Of a stretch of DNA of 47,706 bases, positions 15,867 through 24,418 are shown one piece after another. The position numbers were made by a program, and so were the translations under genes. The notes below the pieces were generated by a model. The model ran no database searches. It was not told where the DNA came from and saw only the letters and a program-made list of their open reading frames with translations. The DNA comes from an uncultured Prevotellaceae bacterium (GTDB lineage Bacteria > Bacteroidota > Bacteroidia > Bacteroidales > Bacteroidaceae), in assembly GCA_900320435.1 (NCBI GenBank), contig ONSH01000003.1:1-47706 (forward strand). The letters are read 5' to 3'. Positions within the stretch are counted from its first letter, which is position 1; every line of letters starts with the position of its first letter.

Positions 15867-16703
15867 TTAGATGTCCCACTTCAGAGCGATGGTGGGGTTC
15901 ACGAAGAAGGTCTGGCTCAGGTCGGCAGCATACACGAAGTTGTTGCTGATCTCGATCTCGGTGCCGACGGAGAGACGGTTGCTGGTCTTGCCCTTGTTCA
16001 CAACGTGGAACCAGAACTGAGGCTCGGTCAGGAACACGAGACCCTTCTTCTGATCCAGACCGCCGAAGGCGTTAGGCTCGAAGTTGCTGGTCCAGCCGTA
16101 CCACAGATCGGCGAAGCCGCTGAAGGTGCAGAGGTCGTTGGCGAAGGTGACGTTCCAAACGGGAGTAACCTGGAAGCTGGGGTGTGCATCGTGAGCGCGA
16201 ACGCCGGTAGCGTCGGTGCTGTTGAGGAACTGCTTGTACATCACCTGCAGCGTGAAGGTCTTCTTGAAGTCGGCGCTGTGCCAGTTCCATGCGGGACCGA
16301 CGAGAATGGCCTGCTGGAAGGCGCCGGCAGCCTGAGAAAGACCGCCGTCGTACTCGATGTGGGCCGAGAAGTTGTGGGCGTCGTTGCGCTTTACCTTGTA
16401 GAAGGTGAAGTCACGGCTGACCTCCCAGTAGGCGCCGATGTTGCCGCGAACGCCGTCGTCGATGGTAGAGCCGTCAATGGGGTTGATACGACGGTTGTTG
16501 CCGCTGTAGTCCATATCCACGAAGAAGTAGGTGGAGCCCAGACGGTCGGCCTTGAACATCTCCACGGTGGTGGTGACGAGGCCGCGGTTGCTCTCTGCGT
16601 TGGGATAGAGCTGACGACCGAAGTCGTAGTGCAGCTGGATGTTCACCTGTGCGCTGGCCGTCATGCTGATGGCTGCAGCAGCGAGAAGAAATAATTTTTT
16701 CAT
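15867..16703 (-). CDS. DUF5020 outer-membrane beta-barrel (Tsx-like) protein
   Basis: A 278-aa protein with signal peptide MKKLFLLAAAAISMTASAQ and alternating amphipathic strands ending in an aromatic-rich last strand (VNPTIALKWDI), the pattern of an outer-membrane barrel. It fits DUF5020, related to the nucleoside-specific channel Tsx. Lying between two nucleobase permeases, it is the natural outer-membrane entry pore for the same substrates. The pairing supports the function; direct evidence is lacking. The start is the ATG that opens the signal peptide. Confidence 0.85.
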   Translation of the reverse strand: MKKLFLLAAAAISMTASAQVNIQLHYDFGRQLYPNAESNRGLVTTTVEMFKADRLGSTYFFVDMDYSGNNRRINPIDGSTIDDGVRGNIGAYWEVSRDFTFYKVKRNDAHNFSAHIEYDGGLSQAAGAFQQAILVGPAWNWHSADFKKTFTLQVMYKQFLNSTDATGVRAHDAHPSFQVTPVWNVTFANDLCTFSGFADLWYGWTSNFEPNAFGGLDQKKGLVFLTEPQFWFHVVNKGKTSNRLSVGTEIEISNNFVYAADLSQTFFVNPTIALKWDI

Positions 16704-16772
16704 AACTTTTTTGGTTTTAAGGGTTAGAAAAAACAGTTAATAATAAATGAACTATATATATATAAATAAGGT

Positions 16773-18110
16773 TTAGGCGTTTTGTAAGGGCTTCTCCTTG
16801 CCGTGGACGCTCTTCACCTTCATGCCCAGTTTGCCGGGCAGAACGGCGTTGAGGAAGATGCCCACCAGAGCGGCCAGAGCCAGGCCGGAGATGTGGATGG
16901 GGCCGATGGCCACATTGTCGCCGGCGCCGTATTTCACGCCGATGGCGATGACCAGAATCAAAGCGGCCACGAAGACGTTACGAGAAGAGCTGAAGTCCAC
17001 ACCGTCTTCCACCAGATTGCGCACGCCGACAGCCGAAATCATGCCGTAGAGGATGAGGCTCACACCGCCGATGGTGGCAGCGGGCATCAGGCCGATGAGG
17101 CAGGCGAACTTGGGGCAGAACGACAACAGGATGGCGAAGCAGGCGGCCAGACGGATCACGGCGGGGTCGTAAACCTTCGTGAGATTCAGAACGCCGGTGT
17201 TCTCGCCGTAGGTCGTGTTGGCGGGAGCGCCGAAGAGAGAAGCCAGAGCCGTAGCCAGACCGTCGCCCGTGAGGGTGCGGTGGAGTCCGGGTTGAGCCAG
17301 GAAGTCCTTGCCCACAGTGGAGGAGATGGCACACATGTCGCCGATGTGCTCCATGATGGTGGCGAAGGCGATGGGGATGATGGCGATGATGGTGGAGATG
17401 AGGAAGGTGGTGTCCATGTCGTCGATGACGGCCAGCACGGTCTGCTCACGCGTGAAGGGAAGGCCGACCCAGGCAGCATTCTTGAGCTGCGTGAAGTCCA
17501 CCTCGCCCATGACGGCGGCCAGGCAGTAGCTCACCAGGACGCCCAGAAGGATGGGGATGATCTTCACGATGCCCTTGCCCCAGACGCTGGAGCAAATCAC
17601 CGTGACGATGGCCACAATGGCCAGCAGCCAGTTGGTGGTGCAGTTGCTGATGGCGCTGCCCGAAAGCACCAGACCGATGGCAATCACCATGGGGCCCGTC
17701 ACCACAGGCGGGAAGAAACGCATGATCTTCTCGGTGCCGAAAGCCTTGATGAGTCCGGCCATGATGAAATAGCACAGACCGGCGAAGAAGACACCCACAC
17801 AGGCGTAGTCAAGAGCCAGCGTCTCGGTCATGCCTTGCTCCATACCCAACACCTTCACAGAGGCGTAGCCGCCCAGGAAAGCGAACGAGGAGCCCAGGAA
17901 TGCCGGCACCTGAAACTTGCTGACGCAGTGGAACACAAGGGTGCCGATGCCCGCAAAGAGCAGGGTGGAGCTCACGGAGAGGCCGGTCAGCACAGGCACC
18001 AGCACAGTGGCTCCGAACATGGCGAAAAGATGCTGGACGCCCAAGATGACGTACTTGGGGATGCCCAGCGTTTTGGCATCGGTGATGCCTTCTTTTTGAG
18101 TGATGTTCAT
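16773..18110 (-). CDS. uraA: NCS2-family uracil/xanthine permease
   Basis: A 445-aa NCS2 transporter of the UraA/PbuX branch: GIPKYVILGVQHLFAMFGATVLVP at the start, FLGSSFAF, and NTTYGENTGVLNLTKVYDP in the substrate site (the E in GENTG is the conserved proton/substrate residue). About 14 membrane spans. It leads the nucleobase locus (uraA-like, DUF5020, AzgA-like, yggS) on the minus strand. The 69-base gap to DUF5020 is AT-rich and holds no clear promoter. The GENTG motif favours uracil over xanthine, but not conclusively. Confidence 0.9.
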   Translation of the reverse strand: MNITQKEGITDAKTLGIPKYVILGVQHLFAMFGATVLVPVLTGLSVSSTLLFAGIGTLVFHCVSKFQVPAFLGSSFAFLGGYASVKVLGMEQGMTETLALDYACVGVFFAGLCYFIMAGLIKAFGTEKIMRFFPPVVTGPMVIAIGLVLSGSAISNCTTNWLLAIVAIVTVICSSVWGKGIVKIIPILLGVLVSYCLAAVMGEVDFTQLKNAAWVGLPFTREQTVLAVIDDMDTTFLISTIIAIIPIAFATIMEHIGDMCAISSTVGKDFLAQPGLHRTLTGDGLATALASLFGAPANTTYGENTGVLNLTKVYDPAVIRLAACFAILLSFCPKFACLIGLMPAATIGGVSLILYGMISAVGVRNLVEDGVDFSSSRNVFVAALILVIAIGVKYGAGDNVAIGPIHISGLALAALVGIFLNAVLPGKLGMKVKSVHGKEKPLQNA

Positions 18111-18158
18111 AACGCTTTTTAGATTAGGTTATAAATTATTGTTATGTAGAATGATAAG

Positions 18159-18614
18159 TCAATCTTGTTGCTCCTTCTGTTGAGGCGCGTTGTAGCGGAA
18201 GACGTCCATAATCTGCGTCTCGACGATGCCGACGATGAGCCAGTCCTGCATGCCCGAGGAGAGGGATTTCTGGAGCGTGGCAAGCGCGTCCTGGAGCGAA
18301 GTGCCCTGCACGAGCATCGTCTGGATGGCGCGCTTCTCCTTCTCGGTCTTCTCGTCGATGACGATGAAAGCCACGCGGGCCTTGTACCACTTGTCGGCGG
18401 CGGCGTCTTCGGACTCAATGACCTCCGTGATGCGGGCCTTCTTGATGTCGGTCACTTCAAACTCGCCGCTGGAGAAGACGGCCACTTCCTTGGTGATGCG
18501 CTCCTCGGCCTCGGTGAAGGAGAGGGCGTCGACGACGTATTGCTCCGGAATCTTCTTGATGAGTCCGTTCTCCACAATTTTGTCGTACTTAACTTTTACT
18601 TCAAACAGTTCCAT
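18159..18614 (-). CDS. DUF4494 domain-containing protein
   Basis: A 151-aa soluble protein starting MELFEVKVKYDKIVENG, the hallmark of DUF4494, a Bacteroidetes family of unknown function. The C-terminal ~45 residues are helical with a polar tail. The start at 18614 lies 14 bases inside the end of the ygiQ gene, so translation is coupled. An earlier in-frame ATG would extend it further into ygiQ without homology. It is the last gene of the operon that begins with the acyltransferase at 23864. Confidence 0.85.
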   Translation of the reverse strand: MELFEVKVKYDKIVENGLIKKIPEQYVVDALSFTEAEERITKEVAVFSSGEFEVTDIKKARITEVIESEDAAADKWYKARVAFIVIDEKTEKEKRAIQTMLVQGTSLQDALATLQKSLSSGMQDWLIVGIVETQIMDVFRYNAPQQKEQQD

Positions 18615-20376
18615 AGAAATATGATTTTTGTCTTTTTTTCTTTTCGGGATCGTGCTCACAGAACACACGCTCCATCGTGTAGGGATGATAGCCCGTGCAG
18701 AAGATGGTGGTGGAGAGCGTGAGCGGCGTGGGGGTGAAGTCCTGCACCTGGTCGGTCATGAGATGAAGGGCGCGCGTTTCTTCACTCAAAGCCTTCATGT
18801 CGCGCTCCTCGCATCCGGGATGGGAGGAGATGAAGTAGGGAATGAGCTGCTGGCGCAGGCCGGCCTTGCGGCACTCGCTCTCGAACACGCTCCGGAAGCG
18901 GTAGAAGAGGCTGAAAGAGGGCTTGCGCATGATTTCGAGCACGTGGTCCTCCGTGTGTTCCGGCGCCACCTTGAGACGGCCGGAGACGTGGTGCGTGATG
19001 AGGCGCGAGGTGTAGCGGCGTGCTTCGCTGTTGAGGCGCTCGTCCTTCCAATCGTGCAGCAGCATGTCGTAGCGCACGCCGCTGCCGATGGTGCAATGCT
19101 TCACGCCGGGAAGAGCCGACACCGTCTCGTAGAGATCCGTCAGCGGCGCGTGATCGCCGTTGAGGTTGGGGCAGATGGCCGGATGGATGCACGAGGGACG
19201 GGCGCACTTGCGGCAGGCGTTGAGGTTCTTGCCGCCCATGCGGTACATGTTGGCCGAGGGGCCTCCCAAATCGGTCAGAGCGCCTTTGAAATCAGGCATC
19301 TCAGTCACCTGACGCACTTCGCGCAGAATGCTCTCGCGGCTGCGCGAGGCGATGAATTTGCCCTGATGGGCCGAGATGGTGCAGAAGGCGCATCCGCCGA
19401 AGCAGCCCCTGTGGAGCGTCACCGAATGGCGTATCATGTCGTAGGCGGGAATGCGCTTGCCTTTGTATTTGGGATGGGGCAGACGCGTGTAGGGCAAATC
19501 GAACGAGGCGTCGATCTCCTCCGTCGTCATCGGGGGATAGGGCGGATTGACCACCACATCGTCCTGCACCAGCACGGAAGCCTCCATGCGGTTGCTCTCT
19601 TCCTCCACATGGCGGAAGTTCTCGGCGTGCTTGCGGGGCTCGCGCAGACATTCCTCGTAGGGATGCAGCACGATGACGCCTTCGCCCTCGGGGCGCTCTC
19701 CTTCGCGGGCGAGATAGACCGTCTGGGGCACATCGAGGCAGGTCTTGCGGAAAGTTTCCGCCGTGCAATAAGCCTCGCCCGTCTCGTCGTAGCCGAGCGT
19801 CTCGTCGTATTCCTCCAAAGCCGCAGTAAGGCGGCGGACAATCTCGCGGGTGGCCTTCTCGCCCATGCCGTAGGTGATGGCGTCGGCGCCGGAAGTGACG
19901 AGGATGGAGGGCATGATGCGGTCCTTCCAGTAGTCGTAGTGGGCCACACGGCGCAAGGAGGCTTCGATGCCGCCCGCAATGACGGGTGTGTCGGGCCAGA
20001 GCGTCTTGAGAATCTGCGTGTAGACCACCGTGGGGTATTCGGGCCTCAGATCGTGACGGCCGTCGGGAGAATAGGCGTCCTCAGAGCGCAGACGGCGTGC
20101 GGCGGTGTATTTGTTGACCATCGAGTCCATCGCGCCGGGAGAGATGCCGAAGAAGAGACGCGGGCGCCCCAGCTTCTTGAAATCGCGGAAGTCTCCGTGC
20201 CAGTCGGGCTGCGGCACAATGGCCACACGCAGCCCCTCGGCTTCGAGCACGCGTCCGATCACCGCCATGCCGAAAGCGGGATGGTCCACATAGGCATCCC
20301 CCGAGAAGAGGATGACGTCGGCGGCGTCCCAGCCCCTTTCGTTCATTTCCTTGCGTGTGGTCGGCAGCCAGTTCAC
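18601..20376 (-). CDS. YgiQ-family radical SAM protein
   Basis: A 591-aa protein. The radical-SAM cluster motif is C325-x3-C329-x2-C332 in GCFGGCAFCTISAHQGK. The family N-terminus (LPTTRKEMNERGWDAADVILFSGDAYVDHPAFG) and the C-terminal HHVSGRLKVAPEHTEDHVL and YFISSHPGC are intact. Extra cysteines around residue ~390-405 could hold a second cluster. The reaction is unknown for the family. It starts 10 bases after the small unknown gene and overlaps the DUF4494 start by 14 bases. Confidence 0.93.
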   Translation of the reverse strand: MNWLPTTRKEMNERGWDAADVILFSGDAYVDHPAFGMAVIGRVLEAEGLRVAIVPQPDWHGDFRDFKKLGRPRLFFGISPGAMDSMVNKYTAARRLRSEDAYSPDGRHDLRPEYPTVVYTQILKTLWPDTPVIAGGIEASLRRVAHYDYWKDRIMPSILVTSGADAITYGMGEKATREIVRRLTAALEEYDETLGYDETGEAYCTAETFRKTCLDVPQTVYLAREGERPEGEGVIVLHPYEECLREPRKHAENFRHVEEESNRMEASVLVQDDVVVNPPYPPMTTEEIDASFDLPYTRLPHPKYKGKRIPAYDMIRHSVTLHRGCFGGCAFCTISAHQGKFIASRSRESILREVRQVTEMPDFKGALTDLGGPSANMYRMGGKNLNACRKCARPSCIHPAICPNLNGDHAPLTDLYETVSALPGVKHCTIGSGVRYDMLLHDWKDERLNSEARRYTSRLITHHVSGRLKVAPEHTEDHVLEIMRKPSFSLFYRFRSVFESECRKAGLRQQLIPYFISSHPGCEERDMKALSEETRALHLMTDQVQDFTPTPLTLSTTIFCTGYHPYTMERVFCEHDPEKKKRQKSYFYGTV

Positions 20377-20386
20377 GATGCGGCGT

Positions 20387-20683
20387 TCAGATGATTCCCT
20401 TTTCCGCCTGCTCGATGTAGAGCAGGATGAGCTGATGCAGGCCGAAGGCCTTCATGTTGTCGTGAAAGAGGACATCGCTGCAGAGCCTCAGCAGATCGTC
20501 CTTGTCCTCGGTGTGCTCGAGCAGGGCTTTGACGTTGAGCTGCAGCTTGTTGAGCGAGCTGTCGTCCACCATGCCGGAGGAGTCGATGAGGTCGGAGAGC
20601 AGGTTGTACTTCGCGATGGTCTTGAGGTGGTCTTCGGTCACGTCAATGAAGCGCGAACCTTTCATGTTGCATTGTATCTTCAT
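20387..20683 (-). CDS. Uncharacterised 98-aa protein
   Basis: A small, soluble, leucine-rich helical protein starting MKIQCNMKGSRFIDVTEDH. No family recognised. The start at 20683 gives an ATGA overlap with the stop of the secreted amidase-like gene, and the stop is 10 bases before ygiQ. Its place inside a tightly packed operon supports translation. Longer readings upstream run antiparallel in meaning to the amidase gene and are rejected. Confidence 0.7.
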   Translation of the reverse strand: MKIQCNMKGSRFIDVTEDHLKTIAKYNLLSDLIDSSGMVDDSSLNKLQLNVKALLEHTEDKDDLLRLCSDVLFHDNMKAFGLHQLILLYIEQAEKGII

Positions 20684-23322
20684 GGGAGCAAATATTTCAG
20701 TGATGCGTTGACGACGGAGCGTCTCATGCCGTCGTCGGGAATCAGTTCGAGGGGGAATCCGAAGGTGATGCTGCGACGTCCGTTCTCTTCGGCGGCGATA
20801 GCGGCCGGGAGCGACGACTCTCGATAGAGCATCGTGGGGAAAATCTTGTCGGGCGTCCGGTTCTCGGGCGTGCCGACGGGCACCTGCAGCGCTGAGACGC
20901 GCGCCACGCAGTAGTGCTGCTCGCTCTCGCTCTTGTCGGGCAGACGGAACTCGAGCGACATGCCGTGCACGCTGCACGTGTCGGTGGCGATGCTCATCGC
21001 CTGTTCCCATCCCAGCATGCGGCGCGCAAACTGCTGTGCCTCAGGCGAAAGGCTTTCGGCTACATAGGCGCCCGTCATCATCAGATTGCCGCCCTGCTGG
21101 GTGTAGCGCGAGAGCAGGCTGAGCGTTGACTGCGGCAGGACGGGATAGGCTCTGTGGCTGTATCCGTCGTTGCGCTGCGCGCCGTAGATGAGGCAGACGG
21201 CGTTCTGCTGCAGGAGCGGCGTCCAGGACAGCGCGCCTTCGGTGGCGGAAGAGAAGGTGTAGTTGTTCTGCAGGAGGTCTTCGGCGTAGCGCACGCTCCA
21301 GTCGCGTGTGTTGCCGGCCTGCAGGAGGCCCGACGGACGTGGCTCCGAGATGTAGGGCACGCCGGGATCGGCTTCGGGATAGAATTTGCCGCCGAACGGT
21401 TCGGGCGCAGCCACACGGGAGAAGCCGTCCACGAGGAGCACGCGGGCGCTGTATTTGCGGCCGATCATGGCGCAGACGGTGGGGCTGTCGAGACTTTCGC
21501 CGCCGGCATTCACCGCCGTCACGCGGAACTGGCAGAGCATCCCTTCCGGCGCCGTGATGTTGCAGGCGTTGACGTTGCCGCGCATATAGGTGCCGTTGTC
21601 CCATCCTCCGGTACCTTTTTTCATATAAAGGATGTAGCCGTCGGGACGGGCCGTGGGTTCGAGCGGATCTTCTTCACCCTCCCAACGCAGGAAGATGCGG
21701 CCTTCGTCGACCACCGCCATGAGGTTGCGTACGGGCAGGGGAGCAACGACGCCGGCGTCCAGGCCGTGCATACGGCGCGTGTAGCGCAGCAGCGTCTTGT
21801 AGACGGCACGGGCCATCGTGAAGCGCCCCACAGGGTCGAGGCCGATCTTCATGTCCTCATAGTTCTGATGGGAGAGCGTCTCGAAAATCATGCAGGGGAT
21901 GCGGGGCTCGCGGCTCTCGCTGTAGTTGCGCTCATAAAGTTGGCGGCGGTTCCAGCTGCCGTAGGTCCGGCGCATGTCGCTGGTGAAGGTGGTCATCATC
22001 TCGTCGGCCAGATCGCGACCGGCCAGACGGGAGAGTCCGGTGGGGTAGAGGCCGTCCATGAAGGCGGTGGTGTAAACGGCCAGTGTGCCGATGTAGCCGC
22101 TCTCCGTCTGTCCGGCGTCGGAGTGAACGGCCAGCGAGAGCTCCAGAGGCACGTGCAGGCCGTCGCGCTCTTCGCGCCAGGTCTCCACCGTGTCGCCCGT
22201 GAGGGAGTCCACACGGCAGCAGTCGATGCTGTCTTTGGGCAGGAACACGCTGCCGCGCGCCACATGGTTCACGGCCAGAGAGCGTGTGTTGATGTCTTCG
22301 GCGTAGTCGTTGGCGCCGTCCTTCGTCATCCAGATGGGACTGGGCAGACGGTTGTATTCGGCCCAATAGCGGCTGCCTTCCCAGGCGCGTCCTTTGCCGC
22401 TGCGCATCCCGCCGCGCGAGATGCTGCCCATGCCGCCGCCGAGACGCACCTCCAAATCCCTGTTGTCGTCGCTGAAGACGCGGTTGTTCTTGGGGTATCC
22501 GGCCTGGAAGTGCCAGGTGCCCAGATAGCACCAGATGCCGAAGCCCATGCGGCGGTTGACGGCCAGACGCGTCTCGATGCCCTCATGCACGACGCTGACG
22601 TTCATCGACCTGTCGGCCTGCGTATAACGCACATAGACGGGATAATCGCCCTCCTCAAGAATGTTCCCGTCGAGCACTTCGTGCTTTTGCCAGCTCGTCT
22701 CGCGGGGCGAGAAGACTACGGCGCCGGCGCGCTCGAGCATCGGGATGAGGAAGGGATAGACGATGGTCGAGGTGAAGAGGTCCTCGCAGGTGGTGTGGAG
22801 CAGCGGACGCTGATAAACCCACTCCCTTTTGTCGTTCTTGTAGTAATATCCGTGGGAGGCCCAAAGCGCCAGGTGACGGCCGTCGAGACCCTCTTTGGGC
22901 GTGACGGGGCGATCAAGATTGCGCACCCACGACTGGCCCATGTAGTCGAGACCGCCCCAGCTCCTCTGCCGGTCGCGGGGCAGAAGGAAGGCGGGAATCA
23001 GCTCGTCGAGCGTGTGGCCGCACACCGTGATGAGGAGCGGACGCTCGCGATAAGCCTCCGGCATGCAGGCACGCACCTCGCCATAGATGCGCTTCACCGT
23101 AGCCTCCGTGAAGGGCTGTCCGAGGAAGGGCTCGTTGAGCTGCAGCTCCACCGTGTCGCCGCGAAAGACGATGTCCTCCACGCGGAAGCGTTCGCGGCTG
23201 GAAAAAGCGGGGTTGGAGTAGTTGTTGAAATAGGTGGTGAGAGACTGCTGCAGGGCCTTGTCCTGAGAGAAGGCTGCGGCGCAGAAGGCGAGAAGCAGGA
23301 GTAGCAACAGACGTCTCATCAT
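20680..23322 (-). CDS. Secreted amidase-like protein with golvesin-like and FN3-like domains
   Basis: An 880-aa exported protein with signal MMRRLLLLLLLAFCAAAFSQ. Residues ~75-230 (ITVCGHTLDELIP, GRHLALWASHGYYY) and ~390-530 (TLAVYTTAFMDG, RNYSESREPRIPCMIFETLSHQNYEDM) resemble zinc N-acetylmuramoyl-L-alanine amidases. Between them, GDYPVYVRYTQADRSMNVSVVHEG and GFGIWCYLGTWHF look like a golvesin/xanthan-lyase type carbohydrate-binding domain. An FN3-like domain follows (NLMAVVDEGRIFLRWEGEEDP, CQFRVTAVNAGGESLDSP). Relatives are often annotated xanthan lyase, which I think misleading. It starts with an ATGA overlap to the acyltransferase gene. It probably remodels peptidoglycan in the periplasm. 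Confidence 0.75.
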   Translation of the reverse strand: MMRRLLLLLLLAFCAAAFSQDKALQQSLTTYFNNYSNPAFSSRERFRVEDIVFRGDTVELQLNEPFLGQPFTEATVKRIYGEVRACMPEAYRERPLLITVCGHTLDELIPAFLLPRDRQRSWGGLDYMGQSWVRNLDRPVTPKEGLDGRHLALWASHGYYYKNDKREWVYQRPLLHTTCEDLFTSTIVYPFLIPMLERAGAVVFSPRETSWQKHEVLDGNILEEGDYPVYVRYTQADRSMNVSVVHEGIETRLAVNRRMGFGIWCYLGTWHFQAGYPKNNRVFSDDNRDLEVRLGGGMGSISRGGMRSGKGRAWEGSRYWAEYNRLPSPIWMTKDGANDYAEDINTRSLAVNHVARGSVFLPKDSIDCCRVDSLTGDTVETWREERDGLHVPLELSLAVHSDAGQTESGYIGTLAVYTTAFMDGLYPTGLSRLAGRDLADEMMTTFTSDMRRTYGSWNRRQLYERNYSESREPRIPCMIFETLSHQNYEDMKIGLDPVGRFTMARAVYKTLLRYTRRMHGLDAGVVAPLPVRNLMAVVDEGRIFLRWEGEEDPLEPTARPDGYILYMKKGTGGWDNGTYMRGNVNACNITAPEGMLCQFRVTAVNAGGESLDSPTVCAMIGRKYSARVLLVDGFSRVAAPEPFGGKFYPEADPGVPYISEPRPSGLLQAGNTRDWSVRYAEDLLQNNYTFSSATEGALSWTPLLQQNAVCLIYGAQRNDGYSHRAYPVLPQSTLSLLSRYTQQGGNLMMTGAYVAESLSPEAQQFARRMLGWEQAMSIATDTCSVHGMSLEFRLPDKSESEQHYCVARVSALQVPVGTPENRTPDKIFPTMLYRESSLPAAIAAEENGRRSITFGFPLELIPDDGMRRSVVNASLKYLLP

Positions 23323-23864
23323 AGGGCGAACTTTTCGGGTTTCTTGCCTTTGAAGTCTTTGAAGTAGGCTTTGATCTCCTTCATGTCTTCCTCGATGTTG
23401 CCCGTGGGGATGACGGTCTTGGTGCACTGGATGAGCTTGCGCTCGAAGTCCACACCGTAGAGCAGGATCGGCAGTTTGGCTCCGAGGGCGATATAGTAGA
23501 AGCCCGTGCGCCACTTCGGATTGGGCTTGCGGGTGCCTTCGGGCGTGATGCACAGGCGGAACTCCTTCATCTCTGTGGCTTCACGCACGATGCGCTCGGT
23601 GGAGTTCATGTGCTTCGAACGTCTCACGGGGATGCCGCCCAAATGGCGCATCAGGATGCCCAGAGGCCAGAAGAACCATTCGCTCTTCATCAGAAAGTTG
23701 ATGCGGATGCCCAGTGCGTGGGAGAAAAGCTGGCCGATGATGAAATCCCAGTTGGAGGTGTGGGGCGCCAGCGCAATGATGTATTTGTCCGGATGGGGCT
23801 CTGTGATGTTGATTTTCCAGCCGCACCATTCGGTCAGAATCTTCTTGGAGAGTTTTTGAAACAT
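23319..23864 (-). CDS. PlsC-like 1-acylglycerol-phosphate acyltransferase
   Basis: A 181-aa acyltransferase with the HX4D motif (H35-T-S-N-W-D40) and the phosphate-binding P108-E109-G110-T111-R112. It is shorter than typical PlsC (about 240 aa) and has no clear N-terminal membrane anchor. It resembles the short glycerol-3-phosphate-type acyltransferases of Bacteroidetes. It would acylate lysophosphatidate or a related lipid at the inner membrane. It is the first gene of the leftward operon. A -7 box TAACTTTG on the minus strand (23884-23891) lies 20 bases upstream. Confidence 0.88.
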   Translation of the reverse strand: MFQKLSKKILTEWCGWKINITEPHPDKYIIALAPHTSNWDFIIGQLFSHALGIRINFLMKSEWFFWPLGILMRHLGGIPVRRSKHMNSTERIVREATEMKEFRLCITPEGTRKPNPKWRTGFYYIALGAKLPILLYGVDFERKLIQCTKTVIPTGNIEEDMKEIKAYFKDFKGKKPEKFAL

Positions 23865-24083
23865 CGGGGTCTTGTTTTGGTCACAAAGTTACGCAATTTT
23901 TCGCAAACAAACGAGGTTAAGTTTTACTTAAAGTTAAAAAACACAAAGAATGTGTTCACTTTTTCTAAAATACGGCTTCCGCCGTCGCTTCTTCATGCCG
24001 TTCGGAACCCTTTGCCGCCATCATCACATGCCTTGGAGAGCACCGGAAGTAACACATCCTTCACCTGTCGAAAAAACACCCCT

Positions 24084-24196
24084 CATCTATCGGGCATCTA
24101 TCGGGCATCTATCGGGCATCTATCGGAAAATCCCGACTGATGTCCGACTGATGCGTGGCCTCTGCGTGGCCTCTGCGTGGCCTCAGAACGGCCTCA
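24084..24196. repeat. Three successive 11-bp tandem repeat blocks
   Basis: CATCTATCGGG begins at 24084, 24095, 24106 and 24117. CCGACTGATGT/C begins at 24133 and 24144. GCGTGGCCTCT and variants begin at 24153, 24164, 24175 and 24186. All have an 11-base period. The gene-less stretch 23865-24418 also holds the acyltransferase promoter and a palindromic promoter at 24371; the remainder shows no gene I would defend. Confidence 0.88.
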
Positions 24197-24370
24197 AGGA
24201 AGACTCATATTTTGAGCGACTTTTACTTCTGTCTGGCGGTGCTTTTTTCTGCACTTTTTCGAGCCGTTCTAATGCCATGAGGGGGGAGGGTAAAAGACAT
24301 TTTTGAAACAAAAGCCCGAAATAAGCGAAAAAATAAAGGTCAAAAAGAACCAGGAATGCGGAAAATGTGC

Positions 24371-24389
24371 TATATTTGAGTCAAATATA
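24371..24389. promoter_or_regulatory. Palindromic -7 promoter region upstream of the three-module secreted protein
   Basis: TATATTTGAGTCAAATATA is a perfect 19-bp palindrome. Its left half is a -7 box (TATATTTG, 24371-24378) for the gene at 24419, and its right half is the same box on the minus strand. It could be an operator overlapping the promoter or a bidirectional promoter. No good -33 box is visible. Confidence 0.6.
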
Positions 24390-24418
24390 TTAATAAGTAA
24401 ATCGTTTAACAGTTAACT

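Noticed and set aside
23950..24306. 118-aa plus-strand open frame over the 11-bp repeats
   Set aside because: Its sequence is a translation of the tandem repeats (IYRASIGHLSGIYR) and no family or start signal supports it.
24371..24389. Palindrome as an intrinsic terminator
   Set aside because: The stem is AT-only, has a one-base loop and no T tract.
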